Position numbers and translations under genes: made by a program. From Rhizobacter sp. (lineage in GTDB: Bacteria; Pseudomonadota; Gammaproteobacteria; Burkholderiales; Burkholderiaceae_C): a DNA stretch of 64,000 bases. Below the pieces are notes generated by a model. It ran no database searches. It saw only the letters and a program-made list of their open reading frames with translations, and was not told the origin of the DNA. The stretch covers positions 2,914,001 to 2,978,000 of the forward strand of contig JAHBZQ010000001.1 of the NCBI GenBank assembly GCA_019635355.1, read 5' to 3'. This document shows, piece by piece, positions 7,716 to 20,198 of the stretch. Each line of letters starts with the position of its first letter. Positions within the stretch are counted from its first letter, which is position 1.

Positions 7716-8510
7716 ATGTCTTCCGAATCCCTCCATCCCCTTGCCGCCGACGCCCGCCTCGCCGCGCGCAGCGGTCGCCTCGACCGGCACACCTCAGGGC
7801 AAGCTCCGGGCCACGTGCAGGGCAACGTGGTGATCCTGCCGGAGGCACTCGCCACCGACTTCATGCGCTACTGCCAGCGCAACCCGAAGCCCTGCCCCTT
7901 GCTGGCGGTGTCGGAGCCGGGTGACGCCTCGCTCGCCACGCTGGGCGCCGGCATCGACATCCGCACCGACCTGCCGCGCTACCGGGTGTGGCGCGAGGGC
8001 GCGCTCGTCGACGAGCCCACTGACATCCGCTCGCTCTGGCAAGACGACTTCGTCACCTTCGTGATCGGCTGCTCCTTCTCGTTCGAAGAAGCGCTGATGG
8101 CCGACGGCATCCGGCTGCGCCACATCGAGCAGCAGCGCAACGTCGCCATGTACCGCACGAACATCGCCACCGCGCCCGCCGGTCCCTTCAGCGGCCCGAT
8201 GGTGGTGTCGATGCGGCCGATGAACGCGGCCGACGCGATCCGTGCGGTGCAGATCACCTCGCGCCTGCCCGCGGTGCACGGTGCGCCGGTGCACATCGGC
8301 GACCCGGCGCAGATCGGCATCGCCGACCTGTCCAAGCCCGACTATGGCGACGCCGTCGAGGTGCGGGCAGGCGAGTTGCCGGTGTTCTGGGCCTGCGGCG
8401 TCACGCCCCAGGCCGCGCTCGTGCAGGCCCGCGTGCCCCTCGCCATCACGCACGCGCCGGGCGCGATGCTCGTCACCGATCTCTTGAACCGGCATCTCGC
8501 CGCCTTCTGA
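7716..8510 (+). CDS. D-glutamate cyclase/putative hydro-lyase family protein (DUF1445)
   Basis: 264 residues, the family's usual size. Recognisable blocks are the PGHVQGNVVILP N-terminal motif, the FVIGCSFSFEEAL segment, the RNVAMYRTN strand and the C-terminal VFWACGVTPQAAL...ITHAPGAMLVTD motif. The family (UPF0317, Pfam D-Glu cyclase) is related to the N-terminal part of mitochondrial D-glutamate cyclase, which makes 5-oxo-D-proline from D-glutamate. The catalytic role of stand-alone bacterial members is not settled. Being first in an operon that ends with a 5-oxoprolinase supports a role in glutamate/5-oxoproline chemistry. Confidence 0.85.
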   Translation: MSSESLHPLAADARLAARSGRLDRHTSGQAPGHVQGNVVILPEALATDFMRYCQRNPKPCPLLAVSEPGDASLATLGAGIDIRTDLPRYRVWREGALVDEPTDIRSLWQDDFVTFVIGCSFSFEEALMADGIRLRHIEQQRNVAMYRTNIATAPAGPFSGPMVVSMRPMNAADAIRAVQITSRLPAVHGAPVHIGDPAQIGIADLSKPDYGDAVEVRAGELPVFWACGVTPQAALVQARVPLAITHAPGAMLVTDLLNRHLAAF

Positions 8511-8536
8511 CCCACCCACCCTTCCAGGAGACTGCA

Positions 8537-9496
8537 ATGAAGACCCTCGTCTGTGCCCTGACGCTGGCCTGCCTCGGCACCGCCCACGCGCAAACCAAGT
8601 GGGACCTGCCCTCGGGCTACGGCGGCAACACCTTCCACGTGCAGAACCTGGAGTGGTTCGCGCAGGAGGTCGACCGCGCGACCGCGGGCAAGCTCAAGAT
8701 CACGGTGCACGCCAATGCCTCGCTGTTCAAGGCCAACGAGATCAAGCGCGCGGTGCAGACCGGGCAGACGCAGATCGGCGAATTCATCCTCTCCGGCGCG
8801 GCCAACGAGAACGCGCTCTTCGGCGTCGACGCCGTGCCCTTCCTCGCCACCACCTACGCCGAATCGAAGAAGCTCGACACCGCCTCGCGGCCCGCGCTCG
8901 AAAAGCTGCTGGCCTCGCAAGGCATGAAGCTGCTCTACGCCGTGCCCTGGCCCGGCCAGTCGCTCTATTCCAAGAAGTCGGTGGCCGCGCTCGCCGACCT
9001 CAAGGGCACCAAGATGCGCGCCTACAACCCGGCCACCACCCGCATCGCCGAGCTCGTCGGCGCGCAGCCCGTGACCATCCAGCTCGCCGAGCTGCCGCAG
9101 GCGCTGGCCACGGGCGGGGTCGACAACTTCCTCACTTCGAGCGCGAGCGGCGTCGACAGCAAGCTGCACGAGCAGGTGAAGTATTTCTACGACGTGAGCG
9201 CGTGGCTGCCGCGCAATGCGCTGGTGGTCAACCAGAAGGCCTTCGACGCACTCGACAAGACCGCCCAGGCCGCCGTGCTCAAGGCCGCAGGCGAGGCCAG
9301 CGAGCGCGGCTGGAAGACGAGCGAGCAGAAAGACAACGAGTACCTCAAGGAGCTGGCCGCCAAGGGCATGAACGTCGACCGCAGCAACACCAAGCTGAAA
9401 GGCGAGCTCAAGGCCATCGGCGACCGCATGACGGCCGAGTGGCTCAAGCAGGCCGGCGCCGACGGGCAGGCCATCGTCGACGCCTACCGCAAGTGA
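8537..9496 (+). CDS. TRAP transporter solute-binding protein (DctP family)
   Basis: 319 residues with a cleavable signal peptide ending near AHAQT (about residue 20). The DctP fold is supported by the ALFGVDAVPFLATTYAE region and the KMRAYNP segment, whose arginine is the conserved carboxylate ligand of TRAP receptors. It binds a carboxylate in the periplasm and delivers it to the membrane permease encoded next. An AGGAG ribosome site precedes the ATG. Substrate inferred from context: 5-oxoproline or a related amino-acid-derived acid. Confidence 0.92.
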   Translation: MKTLVCALTLACLGTAHAQTKWDLPSGYGGNTFHVQNLEWFAQEVDRATAGKLKITVHANASLFKANEIKRAVQTGQTQIGEFILSGAANENALFGVDAVPFLATTYAESKKLDTASRPALEKLLASQGMKLLYAVPWPGQSLYSKKSVAALADLKGTKMRAYNPATTRIAELVGAQPVTIQLAELPQALATGGVDNFLTSSASGVDSKLHEQVKYFYDVSAWLPRNALVVNQKAFDALDKTAQAAVLKAAGEASERGWKTSEQKDNEYLKELAAKGMNVDRSNTKLKGELKAIGDRMTAEWLKQAGADGQAIVDAYRK

Positions 9497-9503
9497 GGCG
9501 GCG

Positions 9504-10019
9504 ATGCGCCAGGCCCTCGATTCCTTCTACGACACGCTGATGGCGCTCGCGGCCATCGCGATGGTCGGCTGCTTCGCGTTGGTGATGCTGGGCATCGCCG
9601 ACCGTCAGCTCGCCCTCGGCCTGCGCGGGCTCGATGCCTACGCCGGCTACTGCATCGCGGCGGCGCTCTTCCTCGCGCTGCCGGGCACGCTGCAGCGCGG
9701 CGAGCACATCCGCGTGACGCTGTTGCTGCAGAAGCTGCCGCCGCGCCTGCAGGCGGTGCTGGAGGCCTGGTGCCTGGCCGCAGGCGTGAGCCTCGCGCTC
9801 TACCTCGCCTGGTACGCCTGCAAGCTCGTGTGGGCCTCGCAGGTCACGCACGACGTCTCGCCTTCGTCCGATGCCACGCCGCTGTGGATCCCGCAGCTCG
9901 CGATGGCGCTCGGCTGCGTGGGGCTCGCCGTCGCCTTCCTCGACGCGGCCATGTCGCGCTGGGCCCGCCACGGTTTCTTCCGTGCCGACCCCGCCGGCGA
10001 AGCCGCCCACGTGGAGTGA
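9504..10019 (+). CDS. TRAP transporter small permease (DctQ family)
   Basis: 171 residues with four hydrophobic helices, the standard topology of the small TRAP subunit. The start ATG at 9504 lies seven bases after the binding-protein stop. The central LPGTLQRGEHIRVTLL stretch is characteristic of the DctQ family, where a conserved GEHI-type motif follows helix 2. It pairs with the large subunit encoded immediately downstream. Confidence 0.9.
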   Translation: MRQALDSFYDTLMALAAIAMVGCFALVMLGIADRQLALGLRGLDAYAGYCIAAALFLALPGTLQRGEHIRVTLLLQKLPPRLQAVLEAWCLAAGVSLALYLAWYACKLVWASQVTHDVSPSSDATPLWIPQLAMALGCVGLAVAFLDAAMSRWARHGFFRADPAGEAAHVE

Positions 10020-10023
10020 CGAC

Positions 10024-11316
10024 ATGGACATCCTCACCGTCTCGCTCCTGATCGCCGCACTCATCGCGGTGCTCGCCTCCGGGTTCTGGATCGGCCTGTC
10101 GCTGCTGGGCGTGGCCGCGTTCTCGATGCACTTCTTCACCCAGCGCCTGGTGGGCGACAGCATGGTGTTCACCATCTGGGGCTCCACTTCGAGCTGGACG
10201 CTCACCGCCCTGCCGCTCTTCCTGTGGATGGGCGAGATCCTGTTCCGCTCGCGGCTCACGGCCGACCTCTTCCGCGGCCTCGCGCCGTGGCTCAACCGCG
10301 TCCCCGGCCGGCTGCTGCACGCCAACGTGATCGGCTGCGGCATCTTCGCGGCGGTGTCGGGCTCGAGCGCGGCCACCTGCGCCACCATCGGCAAGATCAC
10401 GCTGCCCGAACTCAAGAAACGCGGCTATCCCGATGACATCGCCATCGGCTCGCTGGCCGGCGCCGGCACCTTCGGGCTGATGATCCCGCCGTCGATCATC
10501 ATGATCGTCTACGCCGTGGCCACTGACGTGTCCATCGCCAAGCTCTTCGTCGCCGGGGTGGTGCCGGGCCTGCTGCTGATGGCGATCTTCTCCGGCTACC
10601 TGATGCTGTGGGCGCTGCGGCATCCGAAGCAGATCCCCGAGGGCGACGCCGACACCACGCTCAGGCAGAAGCTCGCCGCGGGCCGCCACCTGATCCCGGT
10701 GCTGTCGCTCATCGTCCTCGTGATCGGCGCCATCTACTCCGGCATCGCCACCGCCACCGAATCGGCCGCGCTCGGCGTGGCCGGCTCGCTCGGGCTCGCC
10801 GCCCTGGAAGGCTCGCTCACCTGGAAGAGCTTCAAGGAGGGCCTGTGGGCCGCCTGTCGGGTGTACTGCATGATCGGCCTCATCCTCGCGGGCGCCGCCT
10901 TCCTCACGCTGGCCATGGGCTTCATCGGCCTGCCGCGCGAGGTGGCCAGCTTCATCGGCGGGCTGCACCTGTCTCCCTTCATGCTGCTGGTGCTGTTGAT
11001 GGGCTTCTTCATCGTGCTCGGCTGCTTTCTCGACGGCATCTCGATGGTGGTGCTCACGATGGCGGTGCTGCTGCCCACGGTGCAGGCCGCCGGCATCGAC
11101 CTGATCTGGTTCGGCATCTTCGTGGTGATGGTGGTCGAGATGGCGCAGATCACCCCGCCGGTCGGCTTCAACCTCTTCGTGCTGCAGGGCCTCACCAAGC
11201 GCGAAGTGCCCTACCTGGCCCGCACCGCCCTGCCCTTCTTTGGGCTGCTGGTGGCCGCGCTCGCCCTGATCTACGTCTTCCCACAGACCGTGCTCTGGCT
11301 GCCCGGCCTGATGTAA
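10024..11316 (+). CDS. TRAP transporter large permease (DctM family)
   Basis: 430 residues and about 12 membrane helices. Conserved DctM blocks include the GCGIFAAVSGSSAATCATIG motif near residue 105, GSLAGAGTFGLMIPPSIIMIVYA, and the C-terminal MAQITPPVGFNLFVLQG. The ATG at 10024 follows the small-subunit stop by four bases. It forms the sodium-driven transport channel of the system together with the two preceding proteins. Confidence 0.95.
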   Translation: MDILTVSLLIAALIAVLASGFWIGLSLLGVAAFSMHFFTQRLVGDSMVFTIWGSTSSWTLTALPLFLWMGEILFRSRLTADLFRGLAPWLNRVPGRLLHANVIGCGIFAAVSGSSAATCATIGKITLPELKKRGYPDDIAIGSLAGAGTFGLMIPPSIIMIVYAVATDVSIAKLFVAGVVPGLLLMAIFSGYLMLWALRHPKQIPEGDADTTLRQKLAAGRHLIPVLSLIVLVIGAIYSGIATATESAALGVAGSLGLAALEGSLTWKSFKEGLWAACRVYCMIGLILAGAAFLTLAMGFIGLPREVASFIGGLHLSPFMLLVLLMGFFIVLGCFLDGISMVVLTMAVLLPTVQAAGIDLIWFGIFVVMVVEMAQITPPVGFNLFVLQGLTKREVPYLARTALPFFGLLVAALALIYVFPQTVLWLPGLM

Positions 11317-11405
11317 GCAACCGACCTCTTGCGCACACGCCCGGTTCGTCCTGTACTGTGAGCAGGGCGCGCCGCGGCATGGGCCTCCCAACCAAGGATC
11401 ACGAC

Positions 11406-15059
<3,654 letters not shown>

Positions 15060-15065
15060 AGGCTC

Positions 15066-16058
15066 TCAGGCAGGGATGTCGACCCCGGCCTGATGCGCCT
15101 GCTGGTCGGCGTGGTACGAGCTGCGCACCAGCGCGCCGACGGCGGCGTGCGTGAAGCCCATCTTGATCGCCTCGGCCTCGTACATCTTGAAAGTGTCGGG
15201 GTGCACGTAGCGGCGCACCGGCAGGTGGTGGCCCGAGGGGGCGAGGTACTGGCCGATGGTGAGCATGTCGATGTCGTGCTCGCGCATGTCGCGCATCACC
15301 TGCAGGATCTCTTCGTCGGTCTCGCCGAGGCCGACCATGAGGCCGCTCTTGGTCGGCACGTGCGGCGCAAACTCCTTGAAGCGCTTGAGCAGGTTGAGCG
15401 AGTAGGCGTAGTCGGAGCCCGGGCGCGCTTCCTTGTAGAGGCGCGGCGCGGTCTCGAGGTTGTGGTTCATCACATCGGGCGGCGCGGCCTTCAGGATTTC
15501 GAGCGCGCGGTCCATGCGGCCGCGGAAGTCGGGCGTGAGGATCTCGATGCGCGTCTTGGGGGAGAGCTCGCGCACACGCTGGATGCACCCGACGAAGTGG
15601 GCGGCGCCCCCGTCGCGCAGGTCGTCGCGGTCGACGCTCGTGATCACCACGTAGTTGAGCTTGAGGGCGGCGATGGTCTTCGCGAGATTGAGCGGCTCGT
15701 CCTGGTCGAGCGGGTCGGGGCGGCCGTGGCCCACGTCGCAGAAGGGGCAGCGACGGGTGCACTTGTCGCCCATGATCATGAAGGTCGCGGTGCCCCCGCC
15801 GAAGCATTCGCCGATGTTGGGGCACGAGGCTTCTTCGCACACCGTGTGCAGCTTGTGCTCGCGCAGGATCTGCTTGATCTCGTAGAAGCGCGTGTTGTGC
15901 GAGCCCGCCTTCACGCGGATCCAGTCGGGCTTCTTCAGCTGCTCGGCCGGCACGATCTTGATCGGGATGCGTGCGGTCTTGGCCTGCGACTTCTGCTTGG
16001 CGGTGGCGTCGTAGGAGGCCGCGTCTTGGGCGGTGTGGACGACCTTGTCGGTGGACAT
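15066..16058 (-). CDS. lipA: Lipoyl synthase
   Basis: 330 residues. Both iron-sulfur clusters are visible: the auxiliary cluster cysteines Cys74, Cys79 and Cys85 in CEEASCPNIGEC, and the radical-SAM cysteines Cys100, Cys104 and Cys107 in CTRRCPFC. LipA inserts two sulfurs into protein-bound octanoyl groups to make lipoate. It lies downstream of lipB on the same strand with a 27-bp gap. The stop is only six bases from the convergent oxoprolinase stop. Confidence 0.98.
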   Translation of the reverse strand: MSTDKVVHTAQDAASYDATAKQKSQAKTARIPIKIVPAEQLKKPDWIRVKAGSHNTRFYEIKQILREHKLHTVCEEASCPNIGECFGGGTATFMIMGDKCTRRCPFCDVGHGRPDPLDQDEPLNLAKTIAALKLNYVVITSVDRDDLRDGGAAHFVGCIQRVRELSPKTRIEILTPDFRGRMDRALEILKAAPPDVMNHNLETAPRLYKEARPGSDYAYSLNLLKRFKEFAPHVPTKSGLMVGLGETDEEILQVMRDMREHDIDMLTIGQYLAPSGHHLPVRRYVHPDTFKMYEAEAIKMGFTHAAVGALVRSSYHADQQAHQAGVDIPA

Positions 16059-16085
16059 GGGATCTAGCTTTCGAGAGGGAGCCGG

Positions 16086-16799
16086 TCAGCTCAGATGGGC
16101 CGCGAGCTTGTCACCCAGTCGGGTGGCCACGGTGTGCCAGTCGGTGTGGACGCCCAGTGTAGCGAGGTCGACTGTCGCCAGCCCTGCGTAACCGCAAGGG
16201 TTGATGCTTGAGAAGGGCGACAGATCCATCGCCACGTTGAGCGCCACACCGTGGTACGTGCAGTGGCGGCTCACCTTGATGCCAAGCGCGGCGATCTTGC
16301 CCAGCCCGTCGAACGGGCGTGCACTCGGGCCGGTGAGCGCGGCATGGCCGAAGGGGTCGGCGAGGTTCACGTAGATGCCGGGCGCGCCGGCCACGCGGTG
16401 GCCAGTGACGCCAAAACTTTCCAGCGTCTTGAGCACGCAATGCTCCAGCCGGTAGACGTATTCCTTGACGAAGATGTTCAGGCGCTTGAGGTCGATCAGC
16501 GGATAGGCCACCACCTGCCCCGGGCCGTGGTACGTGACCTGGCCGCCGCGATTCGTCTGCACCACCGGCACTTCGCCCGGCACCAGCACGTGCTCGGCCT
16601 TGCCGGCGATGCCCTGCGTGTAGACGGGTGGGTGCTCGCAGAGCCAGATCTCGTCCGGGGTGTCGGGGCCGCGTGCCTCGGTGAAGCTACGCATCTCGTC
16701 GACGGTTGCCACGTAGTCCACACGGCCACGCAGACGCACGAGGGGCCCGGTGGTCGCATGGCCGCGGAGTAGGTCGGAGGCGGGGGCGATATCTGACAC
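16086..16799 (-). CDS. lipB: Octanoyl-ACP:protein N-octanoyltransferase
   Basis: About 237 residues. Typical LipB blocks are the TPDEIWLCEHPPVYTQGIAGK motif, RGGQVTYHGPGQVVAYPLIDL, the catalytic cysteine in SINPCGYAGL and the lysine in LGIKVSRHCTYHG. It moves octanoate from acyl-carrier protein to apo-proteins before LipA acts. The start is uncertain: no ATG lies ahead of the conserved region, so GTG at 16799 is used; a shorter GTG start at 16739 (217 residues) is nearly as good. In relatives the gene directly follows ybeD; here three genes intervene. Confidence 0.95.
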   Translation of the reverse strand: MSDIAPASDLLRGHATTGPLVRLRGRVDYVATVDEMRSFTEARGPDTPDEIWLCEHPPVYTQGIAGKAEHVLVPGEVPVVQTNRGGQVTYHGPGQVVAYPLIDLKRLNIFVKEYVYRLEHCVLKTLESFGVTGHRVAGAPGIYVNLADPFGHAALTGPSARPFDGLGKIAALGIKVSRHCTYHGVALNVAMDLSPFSSINPCGYAGLATVDLATLGVHTDWHTVATRLGDKLAAHLS

Positions 16800-16925
16800 C
16801 CCCGGATTGTCGGGGGTCCGCACAAAACATGTCGGGGCCGGCGCGATTCCCGTGCATCCATCACGAATCGTGCCGCGTAACGCATGCCATCCGGTGATCT
16901 TGCCGGGTGCCATCAGGAGACCCCC

Positions 16926-18467
16926 ATGCGACTCTCTCTCTTCAAGACCGCGCCCCTCGCGGCCGCCGCCGTGCTGGCGGTGTGCGGCATCGGCGCCACC
17001 CACGCCTCCAGCCACCGCGAAGCGCCCTTCATCACCACCTCGCCCAAGGTGGACGGGACCGATTTCTACATGTTCCGCAGCTACGAAGCCGGCCGCGCCG
17101 CGTACACGACGCTGATCGCCAACTACATGCCGCTGCAAGACGCCTACGGCGGCCCCAACTATTTCTCGATGGACCCGAACGCGCTGTACGAGATCCACAT
17201 CGACAACGACGGCGATGCGCGCGAAGACCTCACCTTCCAATTCCGCTTCAGGAACAAGCTGCGCGACACCATCGGCAAGACGCTCACCGTGGGCGGCGAG
17301 GAAGTGGCGATCCCGCTGATCCAGTTCGGCCCGGTCGGCAACGTGCAGGACGCCAACCTCAACCTGAGCGAAAGCTTCACGCTCACCGTCGTGCGCGGCG
17401 ACCGCCGTCGCGGCAACGCGCAGGCCGTGACGAACTACGTGAACGGCTCGTCCGTCTTCGACAAGCCGGTCGACAACATTGGCGTGAAGACGATCCCCGA
17501 CTACGCCGCGTATGCGGGCCGCCACGTCTACACCATCAACATCCCCGGCTGCAGCGCGCCCGGCAAGGTGTTCGTGGGCCAGCGCAAGGACCCGTTCGCC
17601 GTCAACCTGGGCACCATCTTCGACCTGGTGAACGCGCCGGTGAACGTGATCACCAACCGCCAGTTCGCCAACGCCGCGCCCAACACCATCGACGACAAGA
17701 ACATCACCTCGCTCGCGCTCGAAGTGCCCACCGCCTGCCTCACGCAAGGCAGCGAGCCAGTGATCGGCGGCTGGACGACCGCGAGCCTGCGCCAGGCCCG
17801 CCTGCTCGACCCGACGCCACGCGCCGGCCACCAGACCACCGAGAAGACCGGCGGCGCGTGGACGCAGGTCTCGCGCCTGGGCATGCCGCTCGTGAACGAA
17901 GTCGTGATCGGCCTCAAGGACAAGGACCGCTTCAACAGCGCCAAGCCGAAGGACGACGGCCAGTTCCTCACCTACGTGACCAAGCCCACGCTGCCCAAGC
18001 TGCTGGAAGTGGCGCTCGCCACCCCCAACATCGCGCCGACCAACTACCCGCGCACGGACCTCGTCACCACCTTCCTCACCGGCATCGCCGGCGTGAACCA
18101 GCCGCGCAACGCGGTGGCCTCGGAGATGCTGCGCCTGAACACCACCACGACGCCGGTGCCGCTGGCCAGCCAGAACACGCTGGGCGTGGTGGGCAACCTG
18201 CTTGCAGGCGGCAACGACATGGCCGGCTACCCCAACGGCCGGCGCCCGAACGACGACGTGGTCGACATCTCGCTGATCGCGATGATGGGCGGGCTGTGCG
18301 TGGCCAACGGCGACATGAACACGCTCGGCTTCGGCGCGGCCTGCCGCCCCTCGGCCGTGCCGCTGGGCGCCACCGCCTTCCAGCTGCACGACGCGGTCGA
18401 CCAGTCGCGCGCCACGCTGCTGCCCGGCTTCCCCTACCTCGCGACGCCCATTGGCGGTACGCAGTGA
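16926..18467 (+). CDS. DUF4331 family secreted protein
   Basis: 513 residues with a signal peptide ending near THASS. DUF4331 hallmarks are the SHREAP motif directly after cleavage, VDGTDFYMFRS, the acidic calcium-site-like HIDNDGDAREDLTFQFRF, and the C-terminal NGRRPNDDVVDISLIAMMGG. The ribosome site AGGAGA precedes the ATG. The family is found in extracytoplasmic settings, often close to sigma/anti-sigma genes, and has no established function. It is transcribed together with the small lipoprotein downstream (14-bp gap), and both are oriented against the surrounding lipoate genes. Confidence 0.9.
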   Translation: MRLSLFKTAPLAAAAVLAVCGIGATHASSHREAPFITTSPKVDGTDFYMFRSYEAGRAAYTTLIANYMPLQDAYGGPNYFSMDPNALYEIHIDNDGDAREDLTFQFRFRNKLRDTIGKTLTVGGEEVAIPLIQFGPVGNVQDANLNLSESFTLTVVRGDRRRGNAQAVTNYVNGSSVFDKPVDNIGVKTIPDYAAYAGRHVYTINIPGCSAPGKVFVGQRKDPFAVNLGTIFDLVNAPVNVITNRQFANAAPNTIDDKNITSLALEVPTACLTQGSEPVIGGWTTASLRQARLLDPTPRAGHQTTEKTGGAWTQVSRLGMPLVNEVVIGLKDKDRFNSAKPKDDGQFLTYVTKPTLPKLLEVALATPNIAPTNYPRTDLVTTFLTGIAGVNQPRNAVASEMLRLNTTTTPVPLASQNTLGVVGNLLAGGNDMAGYPNGRRPNDDVVDISLIAMMGGLCVANGDMNTLGFGAACRPSAVPLGATAFQLHDAVDQSRATLLPGFPYLATPIGGTQ

Positions 18468-18481
18468 GAAGGAGACCCATC

Positions 18482-18733
18482 ATGCAAACCAGACTTCATG
18501 GATGGGCCGTGGCCCTGGTGGCCGGCGCGCTGATGAGCGCGTGCGGCGGGGGTGGCAGTGACGACACCCCGGCGCCCGTGGTCGAAGTGCCCGACTCGGC
18601 GCTCACCTCGTCGACGGCCTACACCCAGTTCGCCCGCGGGCTGGGCTCGGTCGACACCGCCGAGCCACTCACCCTCGGGCGGCTGGAGGGGGCGCCGACA
18701 AGCGAGACCGACGAGCCGGCCTCGCTCGACTAG
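18482..18733 (+). CDS. Small lipoprotein linked to the DUF4331 protein
   Basis: 83 residues. The N-terminal signal peptide ends in the lipobox MSAC, with Cys22 expected to be lipid-modified, followed by a glycine/aspartate-rich tether. A GAAGGAGA ribosome site lies before the ATG. The mature part is acidic (ending TDEPASLD) and not related to any family I recognise. Its stop codon TAG shares the palindrome CTAG (18730-18733) with the stop of the convergent dehydrogenase gene. Probably a partner or anchor for the preceding DUF4331 protein; this is inference. Confidence 0.7.
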   Translation: MQTRLHGWAVALVAGALMSACGGGGSDDTPAPVVEVPDSALTSSTAYTQFARGLGSVDTAEPLTLGRLEGAPTSETDEPASLD

Positions 18734-19926
18734 GCGACCGGCGCAAGCCCCTGCCAGGCGAGTTCGAGGATCTCCCGCACCTCGGACTCGCTGCGGATGG
18801 GCCGTGGATTCGCGCGCACCGGCGGGTAGGCGAGCGAACGCCGCGCGAGCCCATCGAGGTGCTCGCGCTTCAGGCCCAGCGCCTGCAGCGAAGTCGGCAG
18901 GCCGAGGCCGCGCACCAGCGCGGCGATGGCATCGGCGGCCGTCGGCAAGGGGCTCTCCATCGCCTTCAGCAAGGCCGCCTGCCGGTCGGCGTTGGCCGGC
19001 TCGTTGAAGCGCAGCACCGGGGCGAGCATGACGCACGAAGTTTCGCCGTGGGGGATGTCGAAGCCCGCGCCCAGCGCATAGCCGATGCCGTGGCTCGCGC
19101 CGGTGCCACCGCCGGTCGACGAGCCCCACATCGCCTGCCACATGCCGAGCTGCGCTTCGGCGCGCGCGGCCAGCGATGCCGGATCGCGGTGGATGGCCGG
19201 CAAGGCGCGCGACAGCAGCCGCAAGCCTTCGAGTGCGTGCATCGACGCCATCGTGTGGGCCCGTGGCGCGCAGTGGCTCTCGACCGCATGGTCGACCGCG
19301 CGGATGCCGGTCGACAGCAGCAGCGGCAGCGGCGTGTGCAGCGTGGCCTGCGGGTCGAGCACCGCCACCTGCGGCACCAGCAGCGCATGGCCGAAGCCCT
19401 GCTTGGCACGCGTGGCGCTGTCGGTCACGCCGGCACGCGAGGTGAAGTCGGCCGCGGAGAGCGTGGTCGACACCGAGAGCATGCGGATCGGGTTTGGCGG
19501 CGCTTCGAGCGGCCGCGCGGCGGTGCCTTCGGCGAGAAAGGGCGCCATCGCCTCGGGCGTGTCGAGCCCGTGCCACAGGCAGGCGAGCACCGCCTTGGTC
19601 CCGTCGATCGAGGACCCACCGCCCACGGCCACCAGCAGGTCGGCACGCGCGGCCCGCGCGGCGTTCGCCGCCGCGATCACGTCTTCGCGCGGGCTGTGGG
19701 CGCGCATGGTGGTGAACGAATCCGCGCAACGTTCGCCGAGCGCGCGCTGCACCTGCTGCAGCGGGCCATCGTCCAGCCGCGCCAGCGACGCGCTGCTGAC
19801 GAGTAACACCCGCTTCGCCCCCAGCCGCTGCACTTCGGCGGCGACCGCCTCGCCGGCCGGCTCGCCGAAGACGATGCGCTCCTGCGCCTGGATCTTGTAG
19901 ACCCCGCGCTGGGGCAGGTCGCTCAC
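18730..19926 (-). CDS. Iron-containing alcohol dehydrogenase (maleylacetate-reductase-like)
   Basis: 398 residues. The N-terminal half has the NAD(P) fold with the VGGGSSIDGTKAV motif near residue 90. The metal-binding segment is represented by IRAVDHAVESH, the glycine-rich ASHGIGYALGAGFDIPHGE and downstream histidines. GTG at 19926 was chosen because its GTGA overlaps the ybeD stop by four bases, giving a coupled start. Substrate is unknown; related proteins reduce maleylacetate, hydroxyacids or aldehydes. Its presence within the lipoate/cell-wall cluster is unusual. Confidence 0.85.
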   Translation of the reverse strand: MSDLPQRGVYKIQAQERIVFGEPAGEAVAAEVQRLGAKRVLLVSSASLARLDDGPLQQVQRALGERCADSFTTMRAHSPREDVIAAANAARAARADLLVAVGGGSSIDGTKAVLACLWHGLDTPEAMAPFLAEGTAARPLEAPPNPIRMLSVSTTLSAADFTSRAGVTDSATRAKQGFGHALLVPQVAVLDPQATLHTPLPLLLSTGIRAVDHAVESHCAPRAHTMASMHALEGLRLLSRALPAIHRDPASLAARAEAQLGMWQAMWGSSTGGGTGASHGIGYALGAGFDIPHGETSCVMLAPVLRFNEPANADRQAALLKAMESPLPTAADAIAALVRGLGLPTSLQALGLKREHLDGLARRSLAYPPVRANPRPIRSESEVREILELAWQGLAPVA

Positions 19927-20198
19927 AAGACCACCTTGACCATCGGGTGCGTGGTGAGCGTGCGGTACAGCTCGTCGAGCTGCTCGCGGCTGGTGGCGGT
20001 GATGGTGATGGTCACGCCGAGGTACTTGCCGCCGCTGCTCGGGCGCATCTCCACCGTGGTGGCATCGAAATCGGGGTCGAAGTTCTTCGCGACCAGGGTG
20101 ACGGCGTGCACGAAGCCGTCGACGTTCTCGCCCATCACCTTGATGGGAAATTTCGACGGGTACTCGATCAGCGATTCTTCGGGCGAAATGTGTTTCAT
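19923..20198 (-). CDS. ybeD: YbeD/DUF493 family regulatory protein
   Basis: 91 residues. The ACT-like ferredoxin fold is suggested by FPIKVMGENVDGFVHAVTLVAKNF and the GKYLGVTITITATSREQLDELYRTLTTHPMVK end. In many proteobacteria this gene lies between dac and lipB, as here. It overlaps the aminotransferase stop and the dehydrogenase start by four bases each, so it is tightly coupled. Its exact role is unknown; an allosteric or regulatory role in lipoate metabolism has been suggested from the fold and context. Confidence 0.9.
   Translation of the reverse strand: MKHISPEESLIEYPSKFPIKVMGENVDGFVHAVTLVAKNFDPDFDATTVEMRPSSGGKYLGVTITITATSREQLDELYRTLTTHPMVKVVL

Noticed and set aside
18730..19926. Calling the dehydrogenase a maleylacetate reductase
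   Set aside because: The fold is the same, but no chlorocatechol or hydroxyquinol genes are nearby and the motifs do not decide the substrate.
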